From NCBI GenBank assembly GCA_002029295.1, contig MZGW01000003.1, positions 248,001-312,000 on the forward strand: a stretch of 64,000 bases of DNA. Reading direction: 5' to 3'. The notes under the pieces were generated by a model. The model did not search any database, was not told the origin of the DNA, and saw only the letters and a list, made by a program, of their open reading frames with translations. This DNA comes from Alkalithermobacter paradoxus (GTDB taxonomy: Bacteria > Bacillota > Clostridia > Peptostreptococcales > Peptostreptococcaceae). The translations under genes were made by a program, and so were the position numbers. Below, piece after piece: positions 29,525 through 38,271 of the stretch. Positions within the stretch are counted from its first letter, which is position 1. Every line of letters starts with the position of its first letter.

Positions 29525-30049
29525 ATGAAAACTAAAGATTTGATACTAGTGTCTTTATTCGCAGCTATAACAGCTATATTTTCTCAAATTTCAATACCTA
29601 TTCAACCAGTACCTATAACATTTCAAGTTCTTGCGGTTGCACTGGCTGGTGCATTTTTAGGCAGAAAGCATGGATTTTTATCTCAAGTTGTATATCTTTT
29701 ATTAGGTGCAATAGGAGCTCCTGTATTTGCAGGATTTAAGGGAGGATTTAATTTCTTAATAGGTCCTACTGGAGGATATTTATTCGCTTTTCCAATAGCA
29801 GCTTATTTAATAGGTATGCTCTCTGAAAGAAAAGGTATTATAAATATGTTCATAGGTATGCTGTTAGGGATTATTTCTATATATACATTAGGAATGCTTC
29901 AATTAAAAGTTGTTCTTAATTTAAGTATTCAGGAGGCATTTGCTGCAGGTGTTGCTCCATTTTTAGTTCTTGATATAATAAAAATGGCGTTTGCTTCATT
30001 TATTGCAAATGAAGTGCTAAAAAGAACTAACATGCTTCAAAGAGCATAA
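29525..30049 (+). CDS. bioY: Biotin transporter substrate-binding subunit BioY
   Basis: A 174-residue six-helix membrane S-component that binds and imports biotin, alone or with an ECF module. It contains the BioY signature stretch SIPIQPVPITFQVLAVALAG near residue 23 and GPTGGYLFAFPIAAYLIG near 87. An AAAGGAGG ribosome site precedes the ATG. The upstream operator indicates repression by biotin-loaded BirA. No biotin synthesis genes are nearby, so the organism may rely on uptake. Confidence 0.95.
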   Translation: MKTKDLILVSLFAAITAIFSQISIPIQPVPITFQVLAVALAGAFLGRKHGFLSQVVYLLLGAIGAPVFAGFKGGFNFLIGPTGGYLFAFPIAAYLIGMLSERKGIINMFIGMLLGIISIYTLGMLQLKVVLNLSIQEAFAAGVAPFLVLDIIKMAFASFIANEVLKRTNMLQRA

Positions 30050-30052
30050 ATT

Positions 30053-30082
30053 TAAGCCCTTGATTATAATCAAGGGCTTTAT
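30053..30082. terminator. Bidirectional terminator between bioY and tsaD
   Basis: AAGCCCTTGATT and AATCAAGGGCTT form a 12-bp perfect stem around a short loop, flanked by T-rich sequence. Confidence 0.88.
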
Positions 30083-30085
30083 ATT

Positions 30086-31105
30086 CTATTTTTGTCCTAG
30101 TTTTAAATTAGGAACAGCATTTAAATATAAATCTGAAACCTTTCCATTTAAATAGTCGTAGTATGCTGCACATCCTATCATTGCTGCATTGTCTGTACAT
30201 AAGGATAAAGGTGGATATTTTATATCTATATTGTATTCCTTTCCTTTCTCGCTTAGCTTTTCTCTAAGACCAGAGTTTGCTGCAACTCCTCCTGCTAATA
30301 CTACTTTGTCATATCCCTTAACTCTTGCTGCTTTTATAGACTTATCTACTAATACATCAAGAACTGCTTCTTGAAAAGACGCAGCCACATCTTCTACAAC
30401 TATCTCTTCGTTTTTCATTTTCTTAGAGTTTAGATAATTAAGTACTGCCGATTTTAGACCACTAAAGCTAAAATCGAAGCTATCTTCTTCTAGATATATT
30501 CTTGGAAAATCTATAGCTTTCTTGTTACCTATCTTAGATAACTTATCTATCTTAGGCCCTCCAGGATATCCTAAATTAAGAGCTCTTGCTATCTTATCGA
30601 ATGCTTCTCCTGCAGCATCATCTCTAGTTTTTCCTAGTATTTCATACTCTCCATATCCTTTTACTTCAACTAAATGAGTATGTCCACCAGAAACTATAAG
30701 ACATACAAATGGTGGTTCAAGGTCCTTATGCTCTATAAAATTTGCTGCTATATGGCCTTCTATATGGTTTACCCCAACTAATGGGATATCTAAAGCAAAT
30801 GACAATGCTTTAGCACTTGAAAGTCCAACCAAAAGTGCTCCAACAAGTCCAGGTCCATATGTAACTCCTATTACGTCTATATCCTTAAAGCTTAATTTAG
30901 CTTCATCTAATGCACTTTGTATAACTAACTCTATATTTTCTATGTGCTTTCTCGAGGCAACCTCTGGGACTACTCCGCCAAATTTTTTGTGAAGATCTAT
31001 TTGAGTTGAAACCACATTAGATAAAATTTCTCTACCATTTTTTAATATAGCAGCGCAAGTTTCATCACAACTGCTTTCTATAGCCAAAGTAATTATGTCT
31101 TTCAT
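30086..31105 (-). CDS. tsaD: tRNA t6A threonylcarbamoyltransferase TsaD
   Basis: Catalytic subunit transferring threonylcarbamoyl to A37 of ANN-decoding tRNAs. The 339-residue ASKHA-fold protein has [13 protein letters not shown] at the N-terminus, the metal motif [10 protein letters not shown] near residue 110, and the nucleotide site [14 protein letters not shown] near 268. The ATG at 31105 follows AAAGGAG. It is the last gene of tsaE-tsaB-rimI-tsaD, the set needed for t6A apart from TsaC. Confidence 0.96.
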   Translation of the reverse strand: MKDIITLAIESSCDETCAAILKNGREILSNVVSTQIDLHKKFGGVVPEVASRKHIENIELVIQSALDEAKLSFKDIDVIGVTYGPGLVGALLVGLSSAKALSFALDIPLVGVNHIEGHIAANFIEHKDLEPPFVCLIVSGGHTHLVEVKGYGEYEILGKTRDDAAGEAFDKIARALNLGYPGGPKIDKLSKIGNKKAIDFPRIYLEEDSFDFSFSGLKSAVLNYLNSKKMKNEEIVVEDVAASFQEAVLDVLVDKSIKAARVKGYDKVVLAGGVAANSGLREKLSEKGKEYNIDIKYPPLSLCTDNAAMIGCAAYYDYLNGKVSDLYLNAVPNLKLGQK

Positions 31106-31117
31106 ATCCACACTCCT

Positions 31118-31561
31118 TTATAACTCTTTCCACATAATAAGAGCATCTTCTTTATTATCGCTATAATACTCAGGTCTTACCCCTACCATCTTGAATCCGT
31201 ACTTTGTGTATAAATTCTGTGCAATCACATTTGACCTTCTAACCTCAAGTGTCATAGATAAAATATTATTTTTTCTGCACTCACTTATCAATCCTTCTAC
31301 AACTACATTTCCAAGTCCTTTACCAGTATAGTCTGGATGAACTGCAATATTTGTTATATGACCTTCATCTACTATAAGCCATATACCTCCAAATGCTACT
31401 ACCTTTGAGTTATATTCTATTACAACATATCTTGCAAGTTTGTTTGAAAGCTCCTTTTTAAATGCATCTTTATTCCAAGGTATAGGAAATACTAAGTTTT
31501 CTATCTCAACTAAATCATCTATATCACTTTCTCTTAGATTTCTTACTACTATGTTATTCAT
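31118..31561 (-). CDS. rimI: Ribosomal protein bS18 N-alanine acetyltransferase
   Basis: A 147-residue GNAT enzyme that acetylates the N-terminus of ribosomal protein S18. Motif A is seen in HPDYTGKGLGNVVVEGLISE near residue 77 and motif B in VRRSNVIAQNLYTKYGFK near 102, with the RimI ending RPEYYSDNKEDALIMWKEL. It overlaps tsaB by 8 bases and sits between tsaB and tsaD, as in Bacillus. Confidence 0.93.
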   Translation of the reverse strand: MNNIVVRNLRESDIDDLVEIENLVFPIPWNKDAFKKELSNKLARYVVIEYNSKVVAFGGIWLIVDEGHITNIAVHPDYTGKGLGNVVVEGLISECRKNNILSMTLEVRRSNVIAQNLYTKYGFKMVGVRPEYYSDNKEDALIMWKEL

Positions 31562-32267
31562 TGTTATTCATCCTTTTTAACTTCTCTTCATACTGAACTT
31601 CTGCTTGGGATTTTCTTATATATAGTGGCTCTACTTTTTTGTAATCGAGTGTATCTCCGCTTTCGTATTTTTGAAGTGCTATCTGACATACACTAGATGC
31701 CTTAGATAACTTGTGTGAATTTGGAGCAATATATATATTTCCTAGTTTGTTTAGCTTTTCTCTATGTATATCTACTCCTTCTCCTAATAAAACTATCTCA
31801 TCATATCTATCATTAAGCTCATCTATAAGATCATCTATATTCTTTACACTCATCTCCTCAATACTTACAAGAGTATTGCTTTCCCATGTATATTTAGATG
31901 TATATACATCACTTCTTTGAGCATCTATTATAGGACATATTATTCCTTTAGAAAAATTCATATTAAACGCTAATGCTTCTAAGCTATTTACAGGAGCTAT
32001 AGGTATATTTCTAACGTGTGCAATTGCCTTTGCTGTTGCAACACCAATTCTAAGTCCTGTGAAAGACCCAGGGCCTATACATACTCCTATCAAATCTATA
32101 TCATCAACTTTCATATCACAGCTTCTAAATATTTCACTTATCATCGGCATCAAATTTTCAGAATGATTCTTTTTATAATTTATAGTGTATTCTGCTATTA
32201 ACTTATCTTCATCCATTATAGCAACAGTTGCTACTTGAGAAGATGTATCTATTCCTAATATCTTCAT
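31554..32267 (-). CDS. tsaB: t6A biosynthesis protein TsaB
   Basis: A 237-residue inactive paralogue of TsaD that scaffolds the t6A complex. It has ILGIDTSSQVATVAI at the start, GPGSFTGLRIGVATAKA near residue 67 and PVNSLEALA near 95. Its start overlaps the tsaE stop by one base (TAATG) and its end overlaps rimI, so the four genes are translationally coupled. Confidence 0.95.
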   Translation of the reverse strand: MKILGIDTSSQVATVAIMDEDKLIAEYTINYKKNHSENLMPMISEIFRSCDMKVDDIDLIGVCIGPGSFTGLRIGVATAKAIAHVRNIPIAPVNSLEALAFNMNFSKGIICPIIDAQRSDVYTSKYTWESNTLVSIEEMSVKNIDDLIDELNDRYDEIVLLGEGVDIHREKLNKLGNIYIAPNSHKLSKASSVCQIALQKYESGDTLDYKKVEPLYIRKSQAEVQYEEKLKRMNNNE

Positions 32268-32719
32268 TAGCTTAACAACTCCTTAACTAATTTCTCGTAT
32301 TCATCTCCAATTGGATTTAAAATCATTTCTCTTCCCTCTTGTAAGTATTTAAGCTCTATCCAAAGACAATCTTTAGGTATTATATCTTCTATAAGATTTG
32401 CCCACTCTATTATACATACTCCATTTCCATTTATGTATTCATCAAATCCTATATCATACATTTCCTCACTACACCCTATTCTATAAACATCAAAATGGTA
32501 AAGAGGAATATCACCATCATATTCATGTACTATAGTAAATGTAGGGCTAGTAATATATTCATCTATACCTAATCCTTTTGCAATGCTTTGAGTAAGTGTA
32601 GTTTTTCCAGCTCCTAAATCTCCCTTAAGACATATTACATTTCCTTTATTTAGTAGCTTTCCTAGTTTATATCCAATTTCCTTAGTATATTCCTCATCTT
32701 TTAGAACTAGCTTCTCCAT
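32267..32719 (-). CDS. tsaE: t6A biosynthesis ATPase TsaE
   Basis: A 150-residue P-loop ATPase that regulates the TsaB-TsaD complex. Walker A GDLGAGKTTLTQSIAKGLG is near residue 33, followed by ITSPTFTIVHEYDG and the DVYR motif with a nearby acidic site. The ATG at 32719 is chosen because GGAG lies 9 bases upstream; a TTG five codons earlier is the alternative. It is the first gene of the t6A operon. Confidence 0.95.
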   Translation of the reverse strand: MEKLVLKDEEYTKEIGYKLGKLLNKGNVICLKGDLGAGKTTLTQSIAKGLGIDEYITSPTFTIVHEYDGDIPLYHFDVYRIGCSEEMYDIGFDEYINGNGVCIIEWANLIEDIIPKDCLWIELKYLQEGREMILNPIGDEYEKLVKELLS

Positions 32720-32796
32720 TTTTATCTTCTCCAATCTATTGCCATAATATATTTAAATATAATTTTCCATCTACACAATTTCTTATGTATTATAGC

Positions 32797-32828
32797 AAAA
32801 AAGAAAGTAGGTTAAAACCTACTTTTTA
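32797..32828 (-). terminator. Terminator of the RibU-like gene
   Basis: Minus strand: AAAGTAGGTT / AACCTACTTT with a minimal loop, then CTTTTTT. It overlaps the stop codon. Confidence 0.85.
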
Positions 32829-33424
32829 AGAAGAACACGAACTCTTTTGTATAATGCTATTGTTAATACTGAAAGAAGTGCACCCTTTATTATATTAAAA
32901 GGAATTATCCCATAAATTATTAAAGTCTTAAGATCTACTATAGATTTATTAACAGCACTTCCCATTGCAATTATAGCTTCAATCGGATAAAATCTCGTAT
33001 AAAAAGGTATTAATATATAGTAGTTAGCAATACCACCAACTAATCCCATAACTATAGTACCTAGTATACATCCTATTAGTGCATTTTTCTTTGTTTTATT
33101 CATATGATATATCCCTGATGATACAAATACAAATGCTCCACCAACTATAAAGTTTGCAAACTCTCCAACTCCACCTGTACTAGTCTTAAATGCAAAATGA
33201 AGTAAATTTTTTAAAAGTTCTATAAATACTCCTGCTATAGGCCCTAGTGCAAATCCTCCTATTACTGCTGGAATATCTGAAACGTCTAACTTCAGAAACT
33301 CCGGAAAAAATATAAGCGGTGTTTGAATGAACATTAATAAAAACGATAAAACAGAAAGCATAGATATTTTTACTAAGTTAGATGTTGTAAAAATTTGTTT
33401 TCTAATAGACATATGCTTATACAT
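32819..33424 (-). CDS. ribU: RibU-like ECF transporter S component (riboflavin-type)
   Basis: A 201-residue membrane protein with five to six hydrophobic segments, expected to bind a vitamin and dock with an ECF energising module. The segment FLKLDVSDIPAVIGGFALGP near residue 50 is typical of RibU riboflavin binders, as is the following LLKNLLHF. The ATG with GGAGAG upstream is chosen; an earlier in-frame start overlaps the neighbouring gene. No FMN riboswitch is present, which is unusual for ribU, so another substrate is possible. It is last in a five-gene run starting at tex. Confidence 0.75.
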   Translation of the reverse strand: MYKHMSIRKQIFTTSNLVKISMLSVLSFLLMFIQTPLIFFPEFLKLDVSDIPAVIGGFALGPIAGVFIELLKNLLHFAFKTSTGGVGEFANFIVGGAFVFVSSGIYHMNKTKKNALIGCILGTIVMGLVGGIANYYILIPFYTRFYPIEAIIAMGSAVNKSIVDLKTLIIYGIIPFNIIKGALLSVLTIALYKRVRVLLKK

Positions 33425-33443
33425 AATATCTCTCCTATTTATT

Positions 33444-34607
33444 TTATTTTTCTTGATACACAACTTCTCCATTTACAATTGTATATAATACTTTACTTTG
33501 TATATCAAGCGGAAACTCATCCCATATAACAATATCTGCATCTTTTCCTACTTCTATTGACCCTACTCTATCTTCTATACCTAACACTATTGCTGGGTTT
33601 ATAGTTATAGCTTTAAGTGCATTTTCTACTGTCATTCCACTTTTTACAGCTAGTGCTGCACATAAAGTAAGATATTGCACAGGTACAACAGGGTGATCAG
33701 TCATAAGACATATAGTCATTCCTTTATTAGATAATATTCCTGGTGTTTCAAAAGTTAAGTTTCTAAGTTCTATCTTAGATCTATCAGATAAGCTAGGTCC
33801 TACAATAGCTGGATATCCTTCTTTAACTAAATGATCAACTATTAAATGTCCTTCTGTACAGTGCTCAAGAGTAAGTTTCAGGCCAAATTCTTTAGCTATT
33901 CTTATAGCAGTAAATATATCATCAGCTCTATGTGCATGAGCCTTTAGAGGAATTTCTCCTCTTAATACAGGAAGTAATGCTTCCTTTTTTATATCGTAAT
34001 CCGGCTTATCATTATCTTCATCTTCCTCATGCTTTATAAGCTCATCAAGATATATTTGAGCTTCCTTTAATGTTTCTCTCAAAAGTGCAGCAGTTGCCAT
34101 TCTAGTTTGAGGTGTCTTTTCATTCTTTCCATACACAGATTTCGGATTTTCTCCGAATGCTATCTTCATTCCTATAGGATCTTTTATTACCATATCATCT
34201 ATTCTATCTCCATATGTCTTGATAGCTATAAATTGTCCTCCTATTACATTTGCACTTCCCGGTCCACTTGCAACAGTAGTAATTCCACCTTCTAGTGCTT
34301 CTTTGAAATTTCTATCCATAGGATTTATTGCATCTATAGCTCTTAACTGAGGAGTTATAGGATCTGTTTCTTCATTTCCATCAGCACCTTCATATCCCAT
34401 ACTATCTTCCCACATTCCTAAGTGAGTATGTGCATCTATAAATCCTGGGAATACAAACTTCCCTTGAGCATCTATTATTTTAGTGTCAAGTGGTGCTACT
34501 ATATCTTTTCCTATTTCTATTATTTTTCCATCTTTAATAAGTATATCTCCATTTTCTATTATTCCATTTGTTATTGTATATACTTTACCATTTTTTATAC
34601 ATATCAT
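33444..34607 (-). CDS. Imidazolonepropionase-like amidohydrolase
   Basis: A 387-residue metal-dependent hydrolase of the amidohydrolase superfamily. Metal ligands: GFIDAHTHLG near residue 55, HAHRADDI near 212 (unusual in place of a single H), TLEHCTEGH near 237 and LMTDHPVVP near 291. It resembles secreted-less prolidase/imidazolonepropionase-like enzymes whose natural substrates are mostly unknown. Its ATG overlaps the stop of the upstream kinase gene by 4 bases (ATGA), so it is coupled to the kinase. Function cannot be named further. Confidence 0.82.
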   Translation of the reverse strand: MICIKNGKVYTITNGIIENGDILIKDGKIIEIGKDIVAPLDTKIIDAQGKFVFPGFIDAHTHLGMWEDSMGYEGADGNEETDPITPQLRAIDAINPMDRNFKEALEGGITTVASGPGSANVIGGQFIAIKTYGDRIDDMVIKDPIGMKIAFGENPKSVYGKNEKTPQTRMATAALLRETLKEAQIYLDELIKHEEDEDNDKPDYDIKKEALLPVLRGEIPLKAHAHRADDIFTAIRIAKEFGLKLTLEHCTEGHLIVDHLVKEGYPAIVGPSLSDRSKIELRNLTFETPGILSNKGMTICLMTDHPVVPVQYLTLCAALAVKSGMTVENALKAITINPAIVLGIEDRVGSIEVGKDADIVIWDEFPLDIQSKVLYTIVNGEVVYQEK

Positions 34608-36178
34608 ATTACTTCTTCCTCTCTTATTGGAATTTTTATTATACACTTAGTCATTTCTCCCTTTATAGATTCTACAGTTATTTCTCCACCATTGTATTCT
34701 ACATTCTTTTTAACTATACTAAGCCCTAGACCTGTACTCTTTTCTTTAGTTGTAAAGAATGGATCAAATATATTATTTAAAAACTCTTCATCTATCCCAG
34801 TTCCTTCATCTATTATTTCAGTAACAACATATTCTTTTTCATCATACGTATTTATGTATATATTACCTCCATCTACCATTGAATCAGCTGAGTTAAACAG
34901 TATATTTATTATAGATTCTTTTATTTCATTTTCTCTTACTAGTAAGGTCTTAGTACTATTCAGGTTCAAAATAACATTTATATCTTTACCACTAACATAT
35001 CCTACATTTTGCCACTTCAGCTTTGATGTGTCTATAGCTTTTTCTATTATATCATTTATGAGTATATATTTCTTTTCCTCAGGTATATTTCTAGAAAAAT
35101 CTTGTATTATCTTTATTTTATCTATAGCTTCATTAGTAACATCAGATATAGTATTTATATACTCTTTTATGTCAGAGGCCCCTTTAACTATCTGAAGAAG
35201 CTGTGTATATCCTTTTATTATAGCAAATATATTATTAAGATCGTGAACTATGCCCCCTGCAACTTCTCCCATAACTTTTATCTTATTAGTACTATCCTTT
35301 AGTTTTTTTCCATCTTCTCTCTTTCTAAAAGTATATATAAAGTCTCCTATACTTGAACATATGAAATTGATTATATAATCGTCTTCTTTTCCTTTATATG
35401 ACTTTTCTTTATATCCTAAAGTTAATATCCCTACAATTTCGTTATTAGAGTATATTCTGTAGCTGTATGTAAGATCTATATCTGCGTATGAGTATTCTTT
35501 CTCTATCTTTTCGCCACCAAACATTATGGTTATAGATCCATAGTCAGCATTTGTAATATCAAGACAAGTTTTTATAGATTTTTCTATTACCTTTTCAATG
35601 TCACTTTCAAAACTAAAGCTTATTATAGAATCATTAAGTATTTGAAGATTTTTCTTATTATTTTCAAGATTTCTTCTATCCATCTCTGCCTTTTGAATAG
35701 ACTTAAACAAAAAACCTATATTACTTAATTCTTCTCTATCTATAACTTGTCTTTTATTCTCATCATCAAATATTATTTTATCATAATATTTGGTGTATTT
35801 TTCTAGAATGTCTATAGGAAAGTCTACTATATTAAAATATGTTAATATGTTAATATCTTTATCTTCTAGTAGTTTGTCTATATACTCTCTTTGCTTTATT
35901 AATACCTTTATATTTTTAAGTATCCAATTTGAAGTTACAATTATGTATATCTTTCTTTTATCTTTATGTTTTATAGCTTCTTTTGTATCTATATTTGCAT
36001 CTGTAATATACATTATTTTATCTTTATGAATAGAGTCTATATTATGGAATAGTCTATTCGTTCCTAGAAATATACAAGTTCCATCGTTTTTGAAACAATT
36101 GGATATAAACTCTTCTATAAGATCTACTCCAAATATCTCTTCAGGCCCTATTAAGCATACTTTACTAGCAAAGCTCAT
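34604..36178 (-). CDS. Soluble sensor histidine kinase with MEDS-like N-terminal domain
   Basis: A 524-residue cytoplasmic kinase without membrane segments. Residues ~1-165 form a domain resembling MEDS sensory domains and clearly related to that of the next gene (shared pattern YFNIVDFPIDIL, YYDKIIFDDE). Next comes a GAF-like region (~190-300), then the phospho-acceptor helix GGIVHDLNNIFAIIKGY near 305. The ATPase part has NILFNSADSM, DEGTGID, FDPFFTTK and GLGLSIVKKN. The target response regulator is not adjacent. It starts 10 bp after the hybrid kinase and is coupled to the amidohydrolase, so a shared signal is likely. Confidence 0.85.
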   Translation of the reverse strand: MSFASKVCLIGPEEIFGVDLIEEFISNCFKNDGTCIFLGTNRLFHNIDSIHKDKIMYITDANIDTKEAIKHKDKRKIYIIVTSNWILKNIKVLIKQREYIDKLLEDKDINILTYFNIVDFPIDILEKYTKYYDKIIFDDENKRQVIDREELSNIGFLFKSIQKAEMDRRNLENNKKNLQILNDSIISFSFESDIEKVIEKSIKTCLDITNADYGSITIMFGGEKIEKEYSYADIDLTYSYRIYSNNEIVGILTLGYKEKSYKGKEDDYIINFICSSIGDFIYTFRKREDGKKLKDSTNKIKVMGEVAGGIVHDLNNIFAIIKGYTQLLQIVKGASDIKEYINTISDVTNEAIDKIKIIQDFSRNIPEEKKYILINDIIEKAIDTSKLKWQNVGYVSGKDINVILNLNSTKTLLVRENEIKESIINILFNSADSMVDGGNIYINTYDEKEYVVTEIIDEGTGIDEEFLNNIFDPFFTTKEKSTGLGLSIVKKNVEYNGGEITVESIKGEMTKCIIKIPIREEEVI

Positions 36179-36188
36179 ACATTTCCTC

Positions 36189-38261
36189 CTACTTAAGTCT
36201 TTCTAAAAGCTCTTTTATTTCTTCTATTCCAAAGGGCTTTTCTAGAATATACTTAACAATATTATCATTACACTCATCTATATCTCCTAGCCAACCTGTC
36301 ATAATCACAAATTTTATATCCGGATAATCTTCTTTAACTCTTTTAGCAAGTTCTATTCCATTCATATTAGGCATAGCAAGATCACTTATTATTATATCAT
36401 AGTCATTTTTTGATATGCTCTCAAGCGCCTCTTGTCCACTGAAACAAATACTAACCTCAGATACCATACTCTTTAGTATTTCTCCAGTAGCTACAGCAAC
36501 AGCTGCTTTATCATCTACAACTAATACATTAAAGTCATATTTATCTAAACTCTCATCTACTTGCTCTATATGTATAACTTCTTCATTTTCTCTAGGAAGT
36601 TCTATTATAAACTTACTTCCTACTCCTAATGTACTTTCAGCTACTATAGTTCCCTTATGATCCTTTATTATTTTGTATGAAACGCTAAGGCCTATCCCAT
36701 TTCCATTTACACCTTTTGTACTAAAGAAAGGATCAAATATTCTAGCTAATACTTCTTTTGTCATTCCACTTCCACTATCTATTATCTCTATTACTATAGT
36801 ATCTTCTTTATTATAGCTAACTACATTTATCTCTCCACCATCTGGCATTGCATCTATAGCATTATTTAATATATTTATTATTACTTCCCTTAATTCAGAC
36901 TCTCTTCCTTTTATATTTCCTTTTGCTCTTAAATCCTTAACTATGTTTATATCTATTCCGCACGATTTTCTTTCTGATATTCTTGTATGAATCATACTTA
37001 AAGCTATTTTTATTATAGAATCTATATCAAATGAATGCTTTTCTTCTTTTCTTATATCTTTAGTAAATTCTTGTATTCTTCTTAGCATTTCTGCTCCATC
37101 TAAGGAAGCCTTTTTTATTATCTCTAGATATTCTCTTACAGACTTATCATTGTTTTTAACTAGTGATAAGGACACATATCCAGAAACGCTAGCTAGTATA
37201 TTATTAAAGTCGTGTGCTATTCCACTTGAGATTTCCCCTAATGCATTTAATTTTTCATTCTGAGCTAATATGCTATCATTTTTTACTCTCTCTAAAAAAG
37301 CATTGAGTATATTTCTTGCTGAATATGTAGCTATTTTGAATACATCTTCATTTTCATATATATTTTCATTAGTTTTGAAAGTCAGATACATTATTGTAAA
37401 CTTATCTATATTTAAAAGAATAACTTTTTCTTCATTTATATATGCTTCTTTCACTATTTCATTTTCTTTTAGATTTAGATCTATATGATTTTGTATTTCA
37501 AGGTCTTCTCCTACTAAATGCGATGCCTTAAATTTAGTTTCTTCTGAATATGTAAGTATTCCACCTCCAGAAGCATGAGTCATAACCATCAAGAAGCGTA
37601 CAAACTTGTGAAGAAACTCATCTAGACTTTCAATCTTATTAACACTTGTTAAAAATTTATTTAGTTTTTCCAGAGCCTTTACATTCTCATATGTCTTTTT
37701 CTTTGATCTTACCGATGACTGAAGGCTCTCAACTATTAGCTCTAATTCTTTTATTTTTTTGTTGCTGTATATTTCTATATCGTATTCATCTTCAAATACT
37801 ATAGCTTTATAGTAAGAGGATAACTCTAAAATGCTCTTCACAGGCAAGTCTATAACATTGTAATAGCAAAAATATTCATATCTATGCTTAGTTGCAAAAT
37901 CCAAAAGCTTTATTTTATTATCTAGTTTCTTTGGAGACCAAATAACGAGTTTTGCATCTTTAAATCCAAGCTTTAGACTTTCTTCTCTAATTTCTAGTAG
38001 CTTATCAGTATTCTTTAGGATTTCCTCAATTTCTAATAAAACAACTTTATTTTGTTTTATATAATTTTCTATTTGAATCTGATAGTCTGGAATATTTCCA
38101 TTATTATTTATTCTATTGATTATAAGTATAGCTCTTGAACCCTCGTTAAGAACTAAATTTATGTATCTCATTATATAGTGAAAGCTCTTTTCTAGCTGTG
38201 AACTTAGAATCATAACATTTTTTAAATGCCCTACAAATTTAAGCTTTTTATTGACTGACAT
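36189..38261 (-). CDS. Hybrid histidine kinase with MEDS-like domain and receiver
   Basis: A 690-residue soluble protein. Residues ~1-165 match the N-terminal domain of the adjacent kinase (YYNVIDLPVKSILEL, YYKAIVFEDE); a coiled coil and GAF-like region follow to about 325. The acceptor helix SSGIAHDFNNILASVSGY is near 345. The ATPase part has NILNNAIDAM, DSGSGMT, FDPFFSTKG and GNGIGLSVSYK. A C-terminal receiver domain (from ~570) has VLVVDDKAA, phospho-acceptor IISDLAMPNMNG and the lysine in ILEKPFG. It starts 10 bp after tex. No output domain is present, so phosphoryl transfer to another protein or to the sister kinase is expected. Confidence 0.87.
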   Translation of the reverse strand: MSVNKKLKFVGHLKNVMILSSQLEKSFHYIMRYINLVLNEGSRAILIINRINNNGNIPDYQIQIENYIKQNKVVLLEIEEILKNTDKLLEIREESLKLGFKDAKLVIWSPKKLDNKIKLLDFATKHRYEYFCYYNVIDLPVKSILELSSYYKAIVFEDEYDIEIYSNKKIKELELIVESLQSSVRSKKKTYENVKALEKLNKFLTSVNKIESLDEFLHKFVRFLMVMTHASGGGILTYSEETKFKASHLVGEDLEIQNHIDLNLKENEIVKEAYINEEKVILLNIDKFTIMYLTFKTNENIYENEDVFKIATYSARNILNAFLERVKNDSILAQNEKLNALGEISSGIAHDFNNILASVSGYVSLSLVKNNDKSVREYLEIIKKASLDGAEMLRRIQEFTKDIRKEEKHSFDIDSIIKIALSMIHTRISERKSCGIDINIVKDLRAKGNIKGRESELREVIINILNNAIDAMPDGGEINVVSYNKEDTIVIEIIDSGSGMTKEVLARIFDPFFSTKGVNGNGIGLSVSYKIIKDHKGTIVAESTLGVGSKFIIELPRENEEVIHIEQVDESLDKYDFNVLVVDDKAAVAVATGEILKSMVSEVSICFSGQEALESISKNDYDIIISDLAMPNMNGIELAKRVKEDYPDIKFVIMTGWLGDIDECNDNIVKYILEKPFGIEEIKELLERLK

Positions 38262-38271
38262 ACATATCCCC

